NCBI GenBank assembly: GCA_020630875.1
Contig: JAHDIH010000004.1
Location: 124,212 to 188,211 of the forward strand
DNA from: Deltaproteobacteria bacterium
GTDB taxonomy: Bacteria > Myxococcota_A > Polyangia > Haliangiales > Haliangiaceae
Direction: 5' to 3'
DNA length: 64,000 nucleotides
The first letter of the stretch is position 1. Each line of letters opens with the position of its first letter. The position numbers and the translations under genes are program-made. The notes beneath the pieces were generated by a model that saw only the letters and a list, made by a program, of their open reading frames with translations, did not search any database and was not told the origin of the DNA. Below, in pieces: positions 35,804 to 44,832 of the stretch.

Positions 35804-37765
35804 ATGAGTAAAAGTGGCGACCATCAACCAGTTGTACCAGCGTCCCAATCGCTGCCTGAACTAACCATTCCCGTCCTTATCCTTGGGGTCGTATTGTCCA
35901 TTGTGTTGGGGGCCGCAAACACCTACCTAGGACTCTTCGCCGGAATGACCGTATCCGCATCAATTCCTGCAGCGGTGATTGCCATGGCGGCACTAAAACC
36001 TTTGAAAGGAAATATCCTGCAAAACAATGCGGTGCAAACCGCGGCTTCCGCCGGGGAGTCTCTCGCAGCGGGAATTATTTTCACCATGCCGGCGCTGGTA
36101 ATGATGGACGCCTGGGATACGTTCAATTATTTGGAAACCACTCTTATTGCTGTCTTTGGTGGTTTCCTCGGCGTCCTTTTCACCATTCCACTACGTCGCG
36201 CGCTAATCACTGGCGGAGAGCTTCAGTTCCCAGAAGGTGTAGCCACGGCAGAAGTGCTTAAGGTGGGGCAGTCTGGCAAAGGCGGCATCAAATTAATCGG
36301 TATTGGCGCAGCCATTGGTTCGTTATTCAAATTCGGCAGCGGTTCGGGACTTGCGCTGTGGCACGAAACCGCTGCTGCTGCCGCCAACTTTAAAGGTGCC
36401 ATTTGGTACGCGGGAACGAATCTCTCTCCTGCCTTGGTCGGGGTGGGCTACATCGTAAAATTGAACATTGCCATTGTGGTAGTGATGGGCGGAGTTCTCA
36501 ACTGGTACATTGTAATTCCACTTTTGAGTGAGCTTGCAGATAAAGAAGCGATTGCGATAAAGCTTGCCGAAATCCACAGAACAACTCCTGACGCATTCTC
36601 GTCCCAGGCTCTTGCCGGAGAAATTTGGAGTGGCAAAACAGCAATTAACGGTACTGGCACGCGCTTTCTGGGAGTAGGGGCGATGCTTGTGGGAGGATTG
36701 TTCGCGGTCATTAAACTGCGCGATTCTCTTGTTAGCGGAATCAAAACATCCCTAGAGGCCTACAAAAATAAAGACAACGGAGCCGAAGTTCCAAGAACCG
36801 AGCGGGACACACCAATGAACTTGGTCCTTATCTCCTCACTCCTCATGCTCATTCCGCTTTTCTTCTTGTTCCACTACTTCACCGATCGCATCGGAATATC
36901 CATACTCATGAGTTTCTTTGTGCTGGTATTCGGGTTTCTATTTTCCGCCGTCGCCGCCTACATGGCCGGACTCGTTGGCTCCAGTCATAATCCTATCTCT
37001 GGCGTGACCATTTGTACGATTCTTCTATCCGCGCTGATCATGTTTCTAATGAAAATGGACGCCCAAGCAGGCCCGGTTGCTGCCATTCTCATTGGTGCGG
37101 TGGTGTGCTGCGCAGCCGCCCTCGGAGGTGACAATATGCAAGATCTAAAAGCCGGCCATCTCGTCGGCTCCACTCCTTTTAAGCTTCAAATCATGCAGCT
37201 TCTGGGAGTGCTCGCCGCTGCCATGGTCCTTGCTCCCATTCTTAACATGCTGCACGAAGCCTACGTCATCGGTAGTTCTAAACTATCCGCACCGCAAGGT
37301 ACGCTGATGAGCTACGTAGCCAAAGGACCTTACGAAGGTTTGCCGTGGACCTTGGTATTCATTGGCGCCATCTTCGCCGTCATGGCGATTCTCATCGATA
37401 AAGTACTTGAGCAATCTAACGCGACTTTTCGCGTCCCAGTACTCGCTTTGGCCGTAGGCATTTACCTGCCGCTAGAACTCACGGTACCGATTCTAATCGG
37501 CGGCATCCTTCACTCTCTCATCACCCGTAAATCAACCGACGAACAAAAAGGACTACTTCTTGCTGCGGGTATCATCACAGGAGAAGCCCTGCTTGGAATT
37601 CTACTCGCCGTACCAATTGCCATCACCAAACAAAAAGACTTTTTCTCCATGGGTGATTCCTTAAAGGGGCTGCACCAAACGGTGTCTCCTCAGCTTATTG
37701 GTTTGGTGTTGCTGACGGTAGTCTGCTATTTCTTTTACAAAGTCTGCACAAAGACTAACGAATAA
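35804..37765 (+). CDS. OPT-family oligopeptide/metal-chelate transporter
   Basis: 653 residues, about 14-16 membrane helices. Diagnostic segments: NTYLGLFAGMTVSASIPAAV, GNILQNNAVQTAASAGESLA, LRRALITGGELQFPEGVATA, and GDNMQDLKAGHLVGSTP. These define the prokaryotic OPT/YSL branch, which imports oligopeptides or metal-ligand complexes across the inner membrane. Full length, single gene. Overlaps the convergent gene by 11 bp. Confidence 0.93.
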   Translation: MSKSGDHQPVVPASQSLPELTIPVLILGVVLSIVLGAANTYLGLFAGMTVSASIPAAVIAMAALKPLKGNILQNNAVQTAASAGESLAAGIIFTMPALVMMDAWDTFNYLETTLIAVFGGFLGVLFTIPLRRALITGGELQFPEGVATAEVLKVGQSGKGGIKLIGIGAAIGSLFKFGSGSGLALWHETAAAAANFKGAIWYAGTNLSPALVGVGYIVKLNIAIVVVMGGVLNWYIVIPLLSELADKEAIAIKLAEIHRTTPDAFSSQALAGEIWSGKTAINGTGTRFLGVGAMLVGGLFAVIKLRDSLVSGIKTSLEAYKNKDNGAEVPRTERDTPMNLVLISSLLMLIPLFFLFHYFTDRIGISILMSFFVLVFGFLFSAVAAYMAGLVGSSHNPISGVTICTILLSALIMFLMKMDAQAGPVAAILIGAVVCCAAALGGDNMQDLKAGHLVGSTPFKLQIMQLLGVLAAAMVLAPILNMLHEAYVIGSSKLSAPQGTLMSYVAKGPYEGLPWTLVFIGAIFAVMAILIDKVLEQSNATFRVPVLALAVGIYLPLELTVPILIGGILHSLITRKSTDEQKGLLLAAGIITGEALLGILLAVPIAITKQKDFFSMGDSLKGLHQTVSPQLIGLVLLTVVCYFFYKVCTKTNE

Positions 37766-38174
37766 AGTCTCTCTTAAAGTTTTTGGTCAGCATGATCAAA
37801 CACATGAAAGGGAACATCAAAAATAGCAAATCTGGAACGTGAAAGCGTCCCTGCCAGACGATGGCAATAATGGTGACTGCGATATGGGCAAGTGCCACAA
37901 AGATCCCCAAAAACCATGCCCACTTGCGTTGTTGTAAGTAGCCAATCGCGGCAATCACCATGAGCAGCGCGATGACGATCATAGCGATGGCTAGAAAATG
38001 CTGACCATCTACATTGTAGACGTTGTCCATTTTTCCGCGCCATTGTTCGATTGCGACGAGTTGGCGAATGCGGTCAATATTTTGCCAGGTATTGCTGAAC
38101 AGAAGCGCAAACAAGCCGGCGAATACAAAGTTAAAAATGGCGAGGGTCGATAAGCCAGCGGGACGTTTACTCAT
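37755..38174 (-). CDS. Hypothetical four-TM membrane protein
   Basis: 139 residues with four hydrophobic helices (LAIFNFVFAGLFALLF, FLAIAMIVIALLMVIAAIGY, WFLGIFVALAHIAVTIIAIV, LLFLMFPFMCLIML). Small bitopic-loop layout typical of uncharacterised delta-group membrane proteins. No motif. Confidence 0.68.
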   Translation of the reverse strand: MSKRPAGLSTLAIFNFVFAGLFALLFSNTWQNIDRIRQLVAIEQWRGKMDNVYNVDGQHFLAIAMIVIALLMVIAAIGYLQQRKWAWFLGIFVALAHIAVTIIAIVWQGRFHVPDLLFLMFPFMCLIMLTKNFKRDFIR

Positions 38175-38300
38175 CCTTTAGTAGTAGCGGTACTGCCATT
38201 CATGTGCAAGTGATTTTGTTCGCTAGCATCTGTAGCTTCCCGTTAACATTTGTAGTGTTCTCCGCTAGCTCTCCCCCGAGATACGAGTAGACTGACCGAG

Positions 38301-39206
38301 ATGGCCTACTTTCTAAGTTACGCTGCATGCGCGCTAATCTGGGGAACCACCTGGATTGCCATCCGCGTTTGCATTGGTGGTGAATCAGGTTGGCCAACGT
38401 TCTCTGCCGCCATGTGCAGGTTCCTTGCCGCGGCGCTAATTTTATGGGGCTTAACCTTCACCCAAAGATTACCACTTCCACCAAAGAGCAAGTGGCTGCC
38501 GCTCTTAGGGGCCGGACTAGTAAACGGCGCCGGCTACTGCCTCATTTACTTTGCAGAACAAACCATCACCGGAGCGTCTGCTGCCGTAGTCTATGCCATT
38601 CAACCCCTCATCATTGCCGCCATACTCGCAGCGATTGGGCTTGAACAAGTTCGAAGGTCGCAAGTGATACTTTTGACTGTTGCGGCTTGCGGCATAGGAC
38701 TTGTGTTCGCGGGCAAGGCTTCTGTCTCTAGTAGCCACGCCCTGGCATTCACCGCAGTGGTTTGCGCCGTATCGCTAGGGGCCGTTTACACCATTCTACT
38801 TAAGAAGCTAACCAAAGAAGGTCATCCCTTAGCCTCCACATCATTTTTTATCACCGGTACTTTCATTCCTCCCGCGATGGTATGGCTTGCCTCCGGCGAG
38901 GCTGCAATGCCAAACCACTTTGACTGGAGCGTTTTCCTAGCGTTTCTGCATCTTACCCTTATGGGAACGGTCGTAGCCAAAACCCTCTATATTGTTTTAG
39001 TGAGACATGTGTCGTTACTAGTGGTCGCAACCCTGGTTTTTGTCACGCCCATCATCGCGCTTCTTGTTGACTTGGTCTTTGAACCTGACGCGCGACTCTT
39101 GCCAGTAGAGTGGCTTGGAATTTTCATCACCATCGCCTCGGTGGTAGTCAACTGGTGGTACTCCGCGCGAGTTAGCAAAATGGCTCTTCTCGGAGATAAC
39201 GAGTAA
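38301..39206 (+). CDS. EamA/DMT-family transporter
   Basis: 301 residues, ten membrane helices in two EamA repeats. IWGTTWIAIRVCIGG and AYVIYAIQPLIIAAILAAI-type segments (here AAVVYAIQPLIIAAILAAIG) plus the second repeat (TLVFVTPIIALLVDLVF) are typical of drug/metabolite exporters of the RhaT/YdcZ type. Substrate unknown. Confidence 0.9.
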   Translation: MAYFLSYAACALIWGTTWIAIRVCIGGESGWPTFSAAMCRFLAAALILWGLTFTQRLPLPPKSKWLPLLGAGLVNGAGYCLIYFAEQTITGASAAVVYAIQPLIIAAILAAIGLEQVRRSQVILLTVAACGIGLVFAGKASVSSSHALAFTAVVCAVSLGAVYTILLKKLTKEGHPLASTSFFITGTFIPPAMVWLASGEAAMPNHFDWSVFLAFLHLTLMGTVVAKTLYIVLVRHVSLLVVATLVFVTPIIALLVDLVFEPDARLLPVEWLGIFITIASVVVNWWYSARVSKMALLGDNE

Positions 39207-39293
39207 CCAATTGATTTTTCATGTAGGTTTTGCCACTGCACAAGCAGCTCGTTTGCAATAGATCACAAGCGTCGCATAGTGTACGTTCCCACC

Positions 39294-39707
39294 ATGAAGT
39301 TTGAAGAATCGATTCAAGTTGCGTCCCCGCCAGAAAAAGTATTTTCCGTGTACAGTGAGGTCAGTAAGTGGCCTGAGTGGGATGAAGATGTAGTATCAGC
39401 TTCTCTCGAAGGAGAATTCCAACGTGGAGCGACTGGCAAATTGAAACCCAAAGGCGCTCCTACTTCAAAAATTAAGTTGATTGAGGTCACCCCCAATAAA
39501 TCTTTCACGGTCGAGTGCAAACTTCCCCTTTGTAAAATGCATTTCATTCATGAACTCACCGACTCTGGAAACGGCACTACGGTGAAAAACGTCCTTGAAT
39601 TTTCAGGGTTTGCAGCTCCTTTATTCGGGAGAATGATGGGCAAAGGCATCGCCAAAACAATGCCTAGCTCTCTTCAGGGACTAAAGAGCTACATAGAAAG
39701 CAAGTAG
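39294..39707 (+). CDS. SRPBCC-fold (polyketide cyclase-like) protein
   Basis: 137 residues from ATG 39294. FEESIQVASPPEKVFSVYSE followed by WPEWDEDV, and a C-terminal long helix (MMGKGIAKTMPSSLQGLKSY) match the START/SRPBCC Polyketide_cyc2 fold: a hydrophobic pocket for small ligands. Adjacent to ssrA, about 85 bp upstream, but unrelated in function. Confidence 0.85.
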   Translation: MKFEESIQVASPPEKVFSVYSEVSKWPEWDEDVVSASLEGEFQRGATGKLKPKGAPTSKIKLIEVTPNKSFTVECKLPLCKMHFIHELTDSGNGTTVKNVLEFSGFAAPLFGRMMGKGIAKTMPSSLQGLKSYIESK

Positions 39708-39741
39708 CAGCGCATTCCAGACTTCAAACGCGCATTCCCCC

Positions 39742-39770
39742 TTTACAAGCTCCCATCTTGGCCTCATATT
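39742..39770 (+). promoter_or_regulatory. Candidate sigma70 promoter of ssrA
   Basis: TTTACA, 17-bp spacer, CATATT, ending about 20 bp before the mature tmRNA 5' end. Four of six -10 bases and five of six -35 bases match consensus. Confidence 0.6.
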
Positions 39771-39791
39771 GGTTGGGTTCTTTGAAAATTT

Positions 39792-40158
39792 GGGGGCGAA
39801 TTGGCTTCGACGGGGTTAGTGAAGTCTTAGCTGCGTGTCGTGGTGCCGGTGGCCACGTAAAAACCGGTAAACAAGTAACTGCAAATGACAACAATGTTGT
39901 GAGCCCAGTTGCTCTAGCTGCTTAATTATTAAGTAGCGCGGTGCTCTAGAGTTTACGTCTGGAGCTTTAAAGCACTGTTATTAATCAGACTAGCGATGAG
40001 GAAGGTCACAGGCCTCAAAGCGAAAACAAGAGGTGACTCGCGATTAAACTAGGTTGTTAGCCATCGGGTTTAATTTGTTAAATTTAAATGACTAACTACA
40101 CACGTAGATGCTTTTTTGGAACTGATTGCGGACCCGGGTTCGACTCCCGGCGCCTCCA
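39792..40158 (+). ncRNA. ssrA: Transfer-messenger RNA
   Basis: Rescues stalled ribosomes by trans-translation. The 5' end GGGGGCGAATTGGCTTCGAC pairs with 3' CGCCTCC to give the seven-pair alanine-type acceptor stem, including the G-U wobble at the third pair. T-loop GGTTCGACTCCC and discriminator A are present; the full CCA is not encoded. The tag reading frame is 39881-39925: resume codon GCA, peptide ANDNNVVSPVALAA, then TAA. Its ALAA ending is the usual protease degron, and 14 residues is longer than the enterobacterial 11. The 3' 35-62 bp is duplicated twice downstream, showing its use as an integration site. Confidence 0.96.
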
Positions 40159-40173
40159 CCCTTATTTTCTTTT
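40139..40173. repeat. attL core (ssrA 3' end)
   Basis: TTCGACTCCCGGCGCCTCCA and the following 15 bases, identical to 55868-55902. Similarity resumes at CGATCACTTGC a few bases beyond both copies. Confidence 0.9.
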
Positions 40174-40215
40174 AATATCGATCACTTGCACAGATTTAGG
40201 TGCAGGTGATTTTGG

Positions 40216-41302
40216 TCATTGCAGCAACGTTGCAATAAAATTCTCATCGAGCGCTGCCACCGCATCATGCTTAATCTCAGGACTGAGATGGGCGTAACGC
40301 ATTGTCATTTGGATCGTCGAGTGACCTAGTAGTTGCGTTGCTTTTATCGTCTGCTTTCGCATCACGAGGCGACTTGCGAAGGTATGCCTTAGCGTATGAG
40401 GAGAAACTTCTCGAACTCCGGCTCTCCGGCAAGCTCTTGCCAGTGCCTTGCGTAGCTGATGACGTGAATGTGGCAAACCATCACTGCGCTGAAAGACCAG
40501 TTTTCCGTCTTGTGGCATGCGCATCAATGCGTCTATCGCGGCCCGATTGAGTGGAATGGTTCGCACAGACCGCTTAGATTTCGGCGAGGTCATCTCGCCA
40601 CGGACCCAATTGTGAACCACTCGCAACTCCCTACGCTGCAAGTCAACGCTTTCCCAATGTAGACCTAACAGCTCACCACATCGCATACCGGTATTCAAAG
40701 CAACAGTGATTATCGGCTGCCAGTGCGGCTCGCTTGCGAGAATTACAAGTCGTGATTCCTCAAAGCTAAGGAAGTCCCACTTGCTCTGACCAGCTCGAGG
40801 CCGGTCAAACTCTGGAACTGCCTCAATAAGTTCTCGTTTGTGCGCATGCACTAGCACCTGACGAATGTAGGATAAGTGGTTCTGCACCGTTTTGGGAGAA
40901 AGTCCTGAGGCCTTAGGAGCGCCAGGTTTGCGAAGCTTAAGCAACACGTAGTCACTCAGCTCCACATAACCAATCTCTTGGAGCATAAGCTCCCCAAGCT
41001 GTGGCAGAATATGAACACGAAGGGCGGACTCCATACACTGATAGTGTGAACGTTTACAATTGAGTTTCTTTCTCTCAAGCACGAGTGGTGCAAACTCGCT
41101 AAAGGTGGGGCACCCTCCTTTCTGGCAAACATTCCTCTTTTGGATTGTCTAGGCCGTTCATGCAGCGGTTGATGTGTTGTCTCTCAGCGTGCTGAGCCGC
41201 CACTTTGGTGTTGACCGGTGGAGTACCGCTAATTGACTTCTTACGCCCACAGGGCAAAGTAATGGTCTTGCGGTATCTCCATACGACCGTTTTTGTAATC
41301 AC
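40216..41302 (-). pseudogene. Tyrosine integrase, interrupted by a one-base frameshift
   Basis: From GTG 41302: Arm/SAM-like DNA-binding start VVWRYRKTITLPCGRKKS, GTPPVNTKVAAQHAERQHIN, then the frame breaks at a C4 tract (+ strand G4, 41107-41110). Removing one base rejoins VPTFSEFAPLVLERKKLN, the usual next conserved segment. The catalytic domain is complete: Arg in NTGMRCGELLGLHW, HTLRHTF, LGHSTIQMTMRYAH with Tyr nucleophile. Such integrases recombine into tmRNA/tRNA 3' ends, fitting its position 58 bp from attL. Either a true inactivating mutation, a sequencing error, or slippage. Its 3' end carries a 17-bp repeat found again near attR. Confidence 0.88.
40224..40240. repeat. 17-bp direct repeat, left copy (second copy at 55740-55756)
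   Basis: GCAACGTTGCAATAAAA occurs here inside the integrase 3' end and again 112 bp before attR. It contains the palindrome TTGCAACGTTGCAA in the right copy and GCAACGTTGC in both. Candidate arm-type integrase site or a remnant of another integrase 3' end. Confidence 0.7.
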
Positions 41303-41316
41303 GATATGCTGGCATT

Positions 41317-41505
41317 CTATTTCTTTCCGAGCATTTCGCCATCCTGCATCTCTAACCATCGCATAATTGCGGCGCGAGAGAAAAGGATTCTTCTGCCGAC
41401 GCGGCGACAAGGAATTTCTCCCCTGCCAGCCGCTGCATACACCGTGTTCTTACTAAGGCCCAGGAGGTCCGCTAGCTCACGTACTGATATCAATAAACTA
41501 CTCAT
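41317..41505 (-). CDS. Excisionase-type helix-turn-helix protein
   Basis: 62 residues from ATG 41505. ISVRELADLLGLSKNTVYAA then GRGEIPCRRVGRRILFSRAA is the MerR-like excisionase/AlpA HTH pattern: two helices followed by a wing with an Arg-rich strand and the RAAIMRWLE ending. Lies between the helicase gene, whose last 8 bp it overlaps, and the integrase, as expected for a recombination-directionality factor. The ORF extension upstream to 41568 lies inside the helicase and is not used. Confidence 0.85.
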   Translation of the reverse strand: MSSLLISVRELADLLGLSKNTVYAAAGRGEIPCRRVGRRILFSRAAIMRWLEMQDGEMLGKK

Positions 41506-43231
41506 TTTTTTCCACCACCTGATAAGAGTTGGAACCGCCACTTCGCTTGCTTTCAAGAACCCTGCCATCTACGACTCGGTTTCTTATTTTCTTGAGCTCG
41601 CTCCCCAATCTTGAAACAGAGAGATTTGTAAACCTCAGAAAAGGGCTTTCCATGCCAACAGCGTCGCTAAAAATATCACTTGCCTTAAACTTCTTGCCGT
41701 CAGTTTTAGCGAGTAACCAATCGTGTACTTGGCTGATCCACTCCTTATCGTTGTCGGCAAAGCTCTTGACTTCATCTCGGTTATCAAGAATATCCATGCC
41801 GGTGAGCCATTCCAATGTACCGGTCACCAGACGGTACCACTCCTCAAACGACCCAAGGGACCTGGCTGGTGGGGTGCCATGTAACCGGTAGGCAAGCAAC
41901 ATCGTCAAAGCTGCAGCCCTGTAAGTTTTCCACTCCTTTGTCGCGTATTGTTTGATTGCTGGAAACAAAAAGTCCGTCCGACTCTCTGGGCTTTCCATCG
42001 AAGTTCGCATCTCGATGACTACAACACGTCGATTCATATCGTTCTGAAACTCTAGGTTATTTCCGGTACACGCCAAGACGGTCCTAAACGGACATCTTGC
42101 GATTTGAGAACGTCCGAGAACCCGATCGGTAATTGCTGAAGACGTTGCAATTTGCGCTAAGGGGCCATCCCCAAAAGCCCTTCTGACATTGTCAATAATT
42201 AGGGTAGGGGGGTTAAAAAGGGCATAAGAAAGTAGAGCCTTTCGTGTTTCGTCTTCTTTGAGCGGCTGGGTAGTTATCGGTGGTGGCTGCCCGATAACCG
42301 CTCTAGCCAAAGTATCAGTGAGGAGAGTTTTCCCTGTGCCTGGCGTGTTTGCAGAAGCACAGAAAATTGGGACATTACCTAAAATTCCAGGTCGAGCAAC
42401 AATAGTCAACGGATAGGCGATTGCTCTCATGCGATCTGTTTCAGTGGCAAACGGAAAGTCGCTAGTGAGTTTCTTGAAAATCTGGAGTGCGTCATTCGCA
42501 TCCTTTTTGGTAGGATGCTTTGGAATTTCAAGGGGGGAATCCTGCGAAGAATAGTAGCCCGACTTAGGATCAAACCCTGATTGATTGAATAGGCTGCCGT
42601 CACTTCTTAAGATGGCCGAAGGGACTACACCTTTAAGATATTGAAATTTCGTCCTGTCTTGCTTTTCTAGAATACATTTGACGACATCTTTGGGGGGCCG
42701 TTTCCTTATCCACTTATTTTCTTCTTTAGTTGACCGGATCCGAAACTCCATGTGCTGATCAATATAAAGCTCCAACGACTCTAAATTGATCCGCATCATA
42801 TGAGTCTCGCCAGATTCTCTATTCTCAAGAACTCGTGTTAAACCAGCGGGTCCATCAAATAGCTCCTGAGGGTTGAGCTGAATGAGAACGTTCTCGACTT
42901 TGTTCACGTTGTCGAACAAAGAATCGCTGAGGTATATCGGGGTGCGCACGCTCTCCCCACTTTCTTGAAGAATTTGCTCCTTCGTTTTACCGGTAAGATG
43001 TGACTCGACATCGAGCGGCGAAACTATGTACCCATGGTCAGTTTTGATGCCACGACCGCCATCCCTCTCGTGAGAAGTCGAGAAACAGAAACCTATATGC
43101 GGGTTGTCCGGCAAAGGATTATAACAGTCCTTATGCTCACGCACCGGGCATTGCCTCTCCTCGGTTTCTTCCAATGGGTGCTCAAAATTCCAGCGTTTCT
43201 CAGCAAGAGAATCGCCCATCATGTCCTCCAC
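41498..43231 (-). CDS. Primase-helicase, C-terminal helicase part (frame-separated from primase)
   Basis: 577 residues as read from a GTG, but the frame is open well upstream of it to the G7 tract at 43349-43355. P-loop ATPase: Walker A ANTPGTGKTLL, Walker B PTLIIDNVRR, sensor ACTGNNLEFQNDMNRR, as in D5-like/DUF927-type replicative helicases of satellites and plasmids. The C-terminus contains a winged-helix-like region (FKASDIFSDAVG). Probably unwinds the island's origin during replication. Deleting one G at the tract would fuse it to the primase gene upstream into one protein of about 780 residues. Confidence 0.82.
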   Translation of the reverse strand: MEDMMGDSLAEKRWNFEHPLEETEERQCPVREHKDCYNPLPDNPHIGFCFSTSHERDGGRGIKTDHGYIVSPLDVESHLTGKTKEQILQESGESVRTPIYLSDSLFDNVNKVENVLIQLNPQELFDGPAGLTRVLENRESGETHMMRINLESLELYIDQHMEFRIRSTKEENKWIRKRPPKDVVKCILEKQDRTKFQYLKGVVPSAILRSDGSLFNQSGFDPKSGYYSSQDSPLEIPKHPTKKDANDALQIFKKLTSDFPFATETDRMRAIAYPLTIVARPGILGNVPIFCASANTPGTGKTLLTDTLARAVIGQPPPITTQPLKEDETRKALLSYALFNPPTLIIDNVRRAFGDGPLAQIATSSAITDRVLGRSQIARCPFRTVLACTGNNLEFQNDMNRRVVVIEMRTSMESPESRTDFLFPAIKQYATKEWKTYRAAALTMLLAYRLHGTPPARSLGSFEEWYRLVTGTLEWLTGMDILDNRDEVKSFADNDKEWISQVHDWLLAKTDGKKFKASDIFSDAVGMESPFLRFTNLSVSRLGSELKKIRNRVVDGRVLESKRSGGSNSYQVVEKNE

Positions 43232-43339
43232 CGTCAGCTCGCTGAACAGGCTGTTATCATTCGATGGTTTATGTTGCTGGGGGGGAGGGGGCTATCTAAA
43301 GAGAAAAAAGAATTGGAAATAATCTCCACCTCGGCGGTC

Positions 43340-43843
43340 CTAGCCACCCCCCCTACCACTGTATTGGGGAGGAACATCATCTGTGCGGGTCGCATGTGAA
43401 GCCGGATCCACAGAGAGTCCGTTTTCGTTGCTGGGCTCGAAACCTTGGGCCTGTAACTCTTTTTCTACCACCGAAGCCAGTTTGCGCCCAAATCCCTCTA
43501 GCTGTATTAGGTCGTTGCACGGTTCGTCAAAAACAACCCCGTAGCGAAAGCCATGTGGGGTTCTGTACGCAAAGTTTACATCCGGTAATCTTGCCAATTC
43601 AGGGTATTCGGATGGCACCGCTTTCTTACCTTGCAAGTGGTAGTCGACATCCCCGCAGATACCATAAGCGCGCCTACAGTTAACTTTTTTGCGAATATTC
43701 TCGTTGAACTCCACTAGAGAAAAAGCCATCTCATGCGGCTGATAATGCTCCTCTAGGGCCTTCACAAGCTCTTCGACGCTCTCGAATTTAACCTCGGTCA
43801 GTTTGTTATTACGAATGGGTGAAATGAAAATTTTTCGTGTCAT
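43340..43843 (-). CDS. Primase-polymerase-like N-terminal domain
   Basis: About 167 residues from ATG 43843. ICGDVDYHLQGKKAVPSEYP (Asp-x-Asp-type metal site), VNFAYRTPHGFRYGVVFDEP, GFGRKLASVVEKELQAQGFE and SVDPASHATRTDDVPPQYS resemble AEP/prim-pol domains of mobile-element replication proteins, in which DxD and a later Asp coordinate metal. It ends at a stop 9 bp after a G7 tract (43349-43355); the downstream helicase frame continues without stops from that tract, so the two are most likely one protein. Confidence 0.75.
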   Translation of the reverse strand: MTRKIFISPIRNNKLTEVKFESVEELVKALEEHYQPHEMAFSLVEFNENIRKKVNCRRAYGICGDVDYHLQGKKAVPSEYPELARLPDVNFAYRTPHGFRYGVVFDEPCNDLIQLEGFGRKLASVVEKELQAQGFEPSNENGLSVDPASHATRTDDVPPQYSGRGGG

Positions 43844-44001
43844 ACCCCAGACTCTCAAGACGCCTCGCAGGTGCCGGGGACACACGAAACAAGCAGGATC
43901 CGCCGAACCGTAGCCTAGGAACCAAAGTAACGGGACTTCCTACAGAACAGCCGGACATCAACGTGTCCCCAGCTTATTTTATTTTCGAAATTTTCTTTCG
44001 T

Positions 44002-44493
44002 CTATTTCCGATCTCTCGGACTAAGTTGTCGTTTTCTTTCCTCTAGTTTCTTAAGGTGTCGCCTAACAGTACGCTCTCCGCCCATTCCTAGAAAAAGCCC
44101 CACTAACGAGTCTAAGCGATGCGCCCAACTTTGTTTTTTCAAAAACGTCTGCGCCTCTTCCTCCGAAAGACAGTAGTAGTAGACAAACCACTCCTCCAAG
44201 ATTTTTCTGGGAGGTCTAGTCTCTTTTGGCACAGTTCCACTTTTCTTAGCTCTGTCAGCCTCTGCTCCGAGCTGTTCTTTGACCTCCTCTTGTATTTTCT
44301 TGATATAATTCTCTTTCCAAGCTCTGTACCTCTCAGGGCTGTCTAGGTACGTGAAGGCTGCAAGTGCAAAGTCAGCCCTTCGCCACAAAAAGTTATCCGC
44401 TCGAGGATCCTCGACTATACGTTTGCCATCTTTTAAATTGGACAAGTTGCACGAAGAAACACTTGAGCGTTTGGGCAACTGTTTCAAGACCAC
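44002..44493 (-). CDS. Hypothetical island protein
   Basis: Up to 163 residues; the true start is uncertain because the first 20 codons overlap the divergent XRE gene. Helical and highly charged (KENYIKKIQEEVKEQLGAE, ERTVRRHLKKLEERKRQL), with an EEWFVYYYCLSEEEAQTFLK segment. The C-terminal part looks like a winged-helix or coiled coil. No family recognised; common position for accessory replication or regulatory genes in such islands. Confidence 0.55.
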   Translation of the reverse strand: MVLKQLPKRSSVSSCNLSNLKDGKRIVEDPRADNFLWRRADFALAAFTYLDSPERYRAWKENYIKKIQEEVKEQLGAEADRAKKSGTVPKETRPPRKILEEWFVYYYCLSEEEAQTFLKKQSWAHRLDSLVGLFLGMGGERTVRRHLKKLEERKRQLSPRDRK

Positions 44494-44680
44494 TCGTCAA
44501 CACTTAGGATTGACACAAGAAGATGTCGCATCAGAAACAGGAATCGACTACAAACAGTATCAGCGAATCGAAAGTGGCGCGGTAAACATTACGATGAGAA
44601 CCCTGTGCCGTATCGCAATGGCATTAGAGCTTGAGCTAGGTACCCTCTTAACGCTCTCAAATAGCGATTCTTCGAAATAA
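44438..44680 (+). CDS. XRE-family (Cro/CI-type) regulator
   Basis: About 80 residues from TTG 44438 (GTG 44351 is a longer alternative). FKTTRQHLGLTQEDVASETG then YKQYQRIESGAVNITMRTLC is a canonical HTH_XRE with the Q-x-x-ESG recognition end. Transcribed away from the integrase/primase block and overlapping the start of its first gene, so it is well placed as the island's master repressor. Confidence 0.82.
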   Translation: MDKLHEETLERLGNCFKTTRQHLGLTQEDVASETGIDYKQYQRIESGAVNITMRTLCRIAMALELELGTLLTLSNSDSSK

Positions 44681-44832
44681 GTCGATTTTCCTCAAGAAAC
44701 GACATCATACACTAGACTGCGCCCACCAACTCTTGGGGGCCAATTGCCATCGGGTAAACTGTGACTGATCTAGTTACATCTATTCGAAAACGGTCACTTT
44801 GCGTCATGTCTTAGAGTGGTTAGAGTTCGTCT

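Noticed and set aside
40088..40297. 69-residue plus-strand ORF across the ssrA 3' end
   Set aside because: It reads through the acceptor and T-arm of tmRNA and into attL; not a protein gene.
44730..44755. GG/GC-rich sequence before the Grx-MauE gene as a second sigma54 promoter
   Set aside because: GG-to-GC spacing is off by one and the -24 element does not match.
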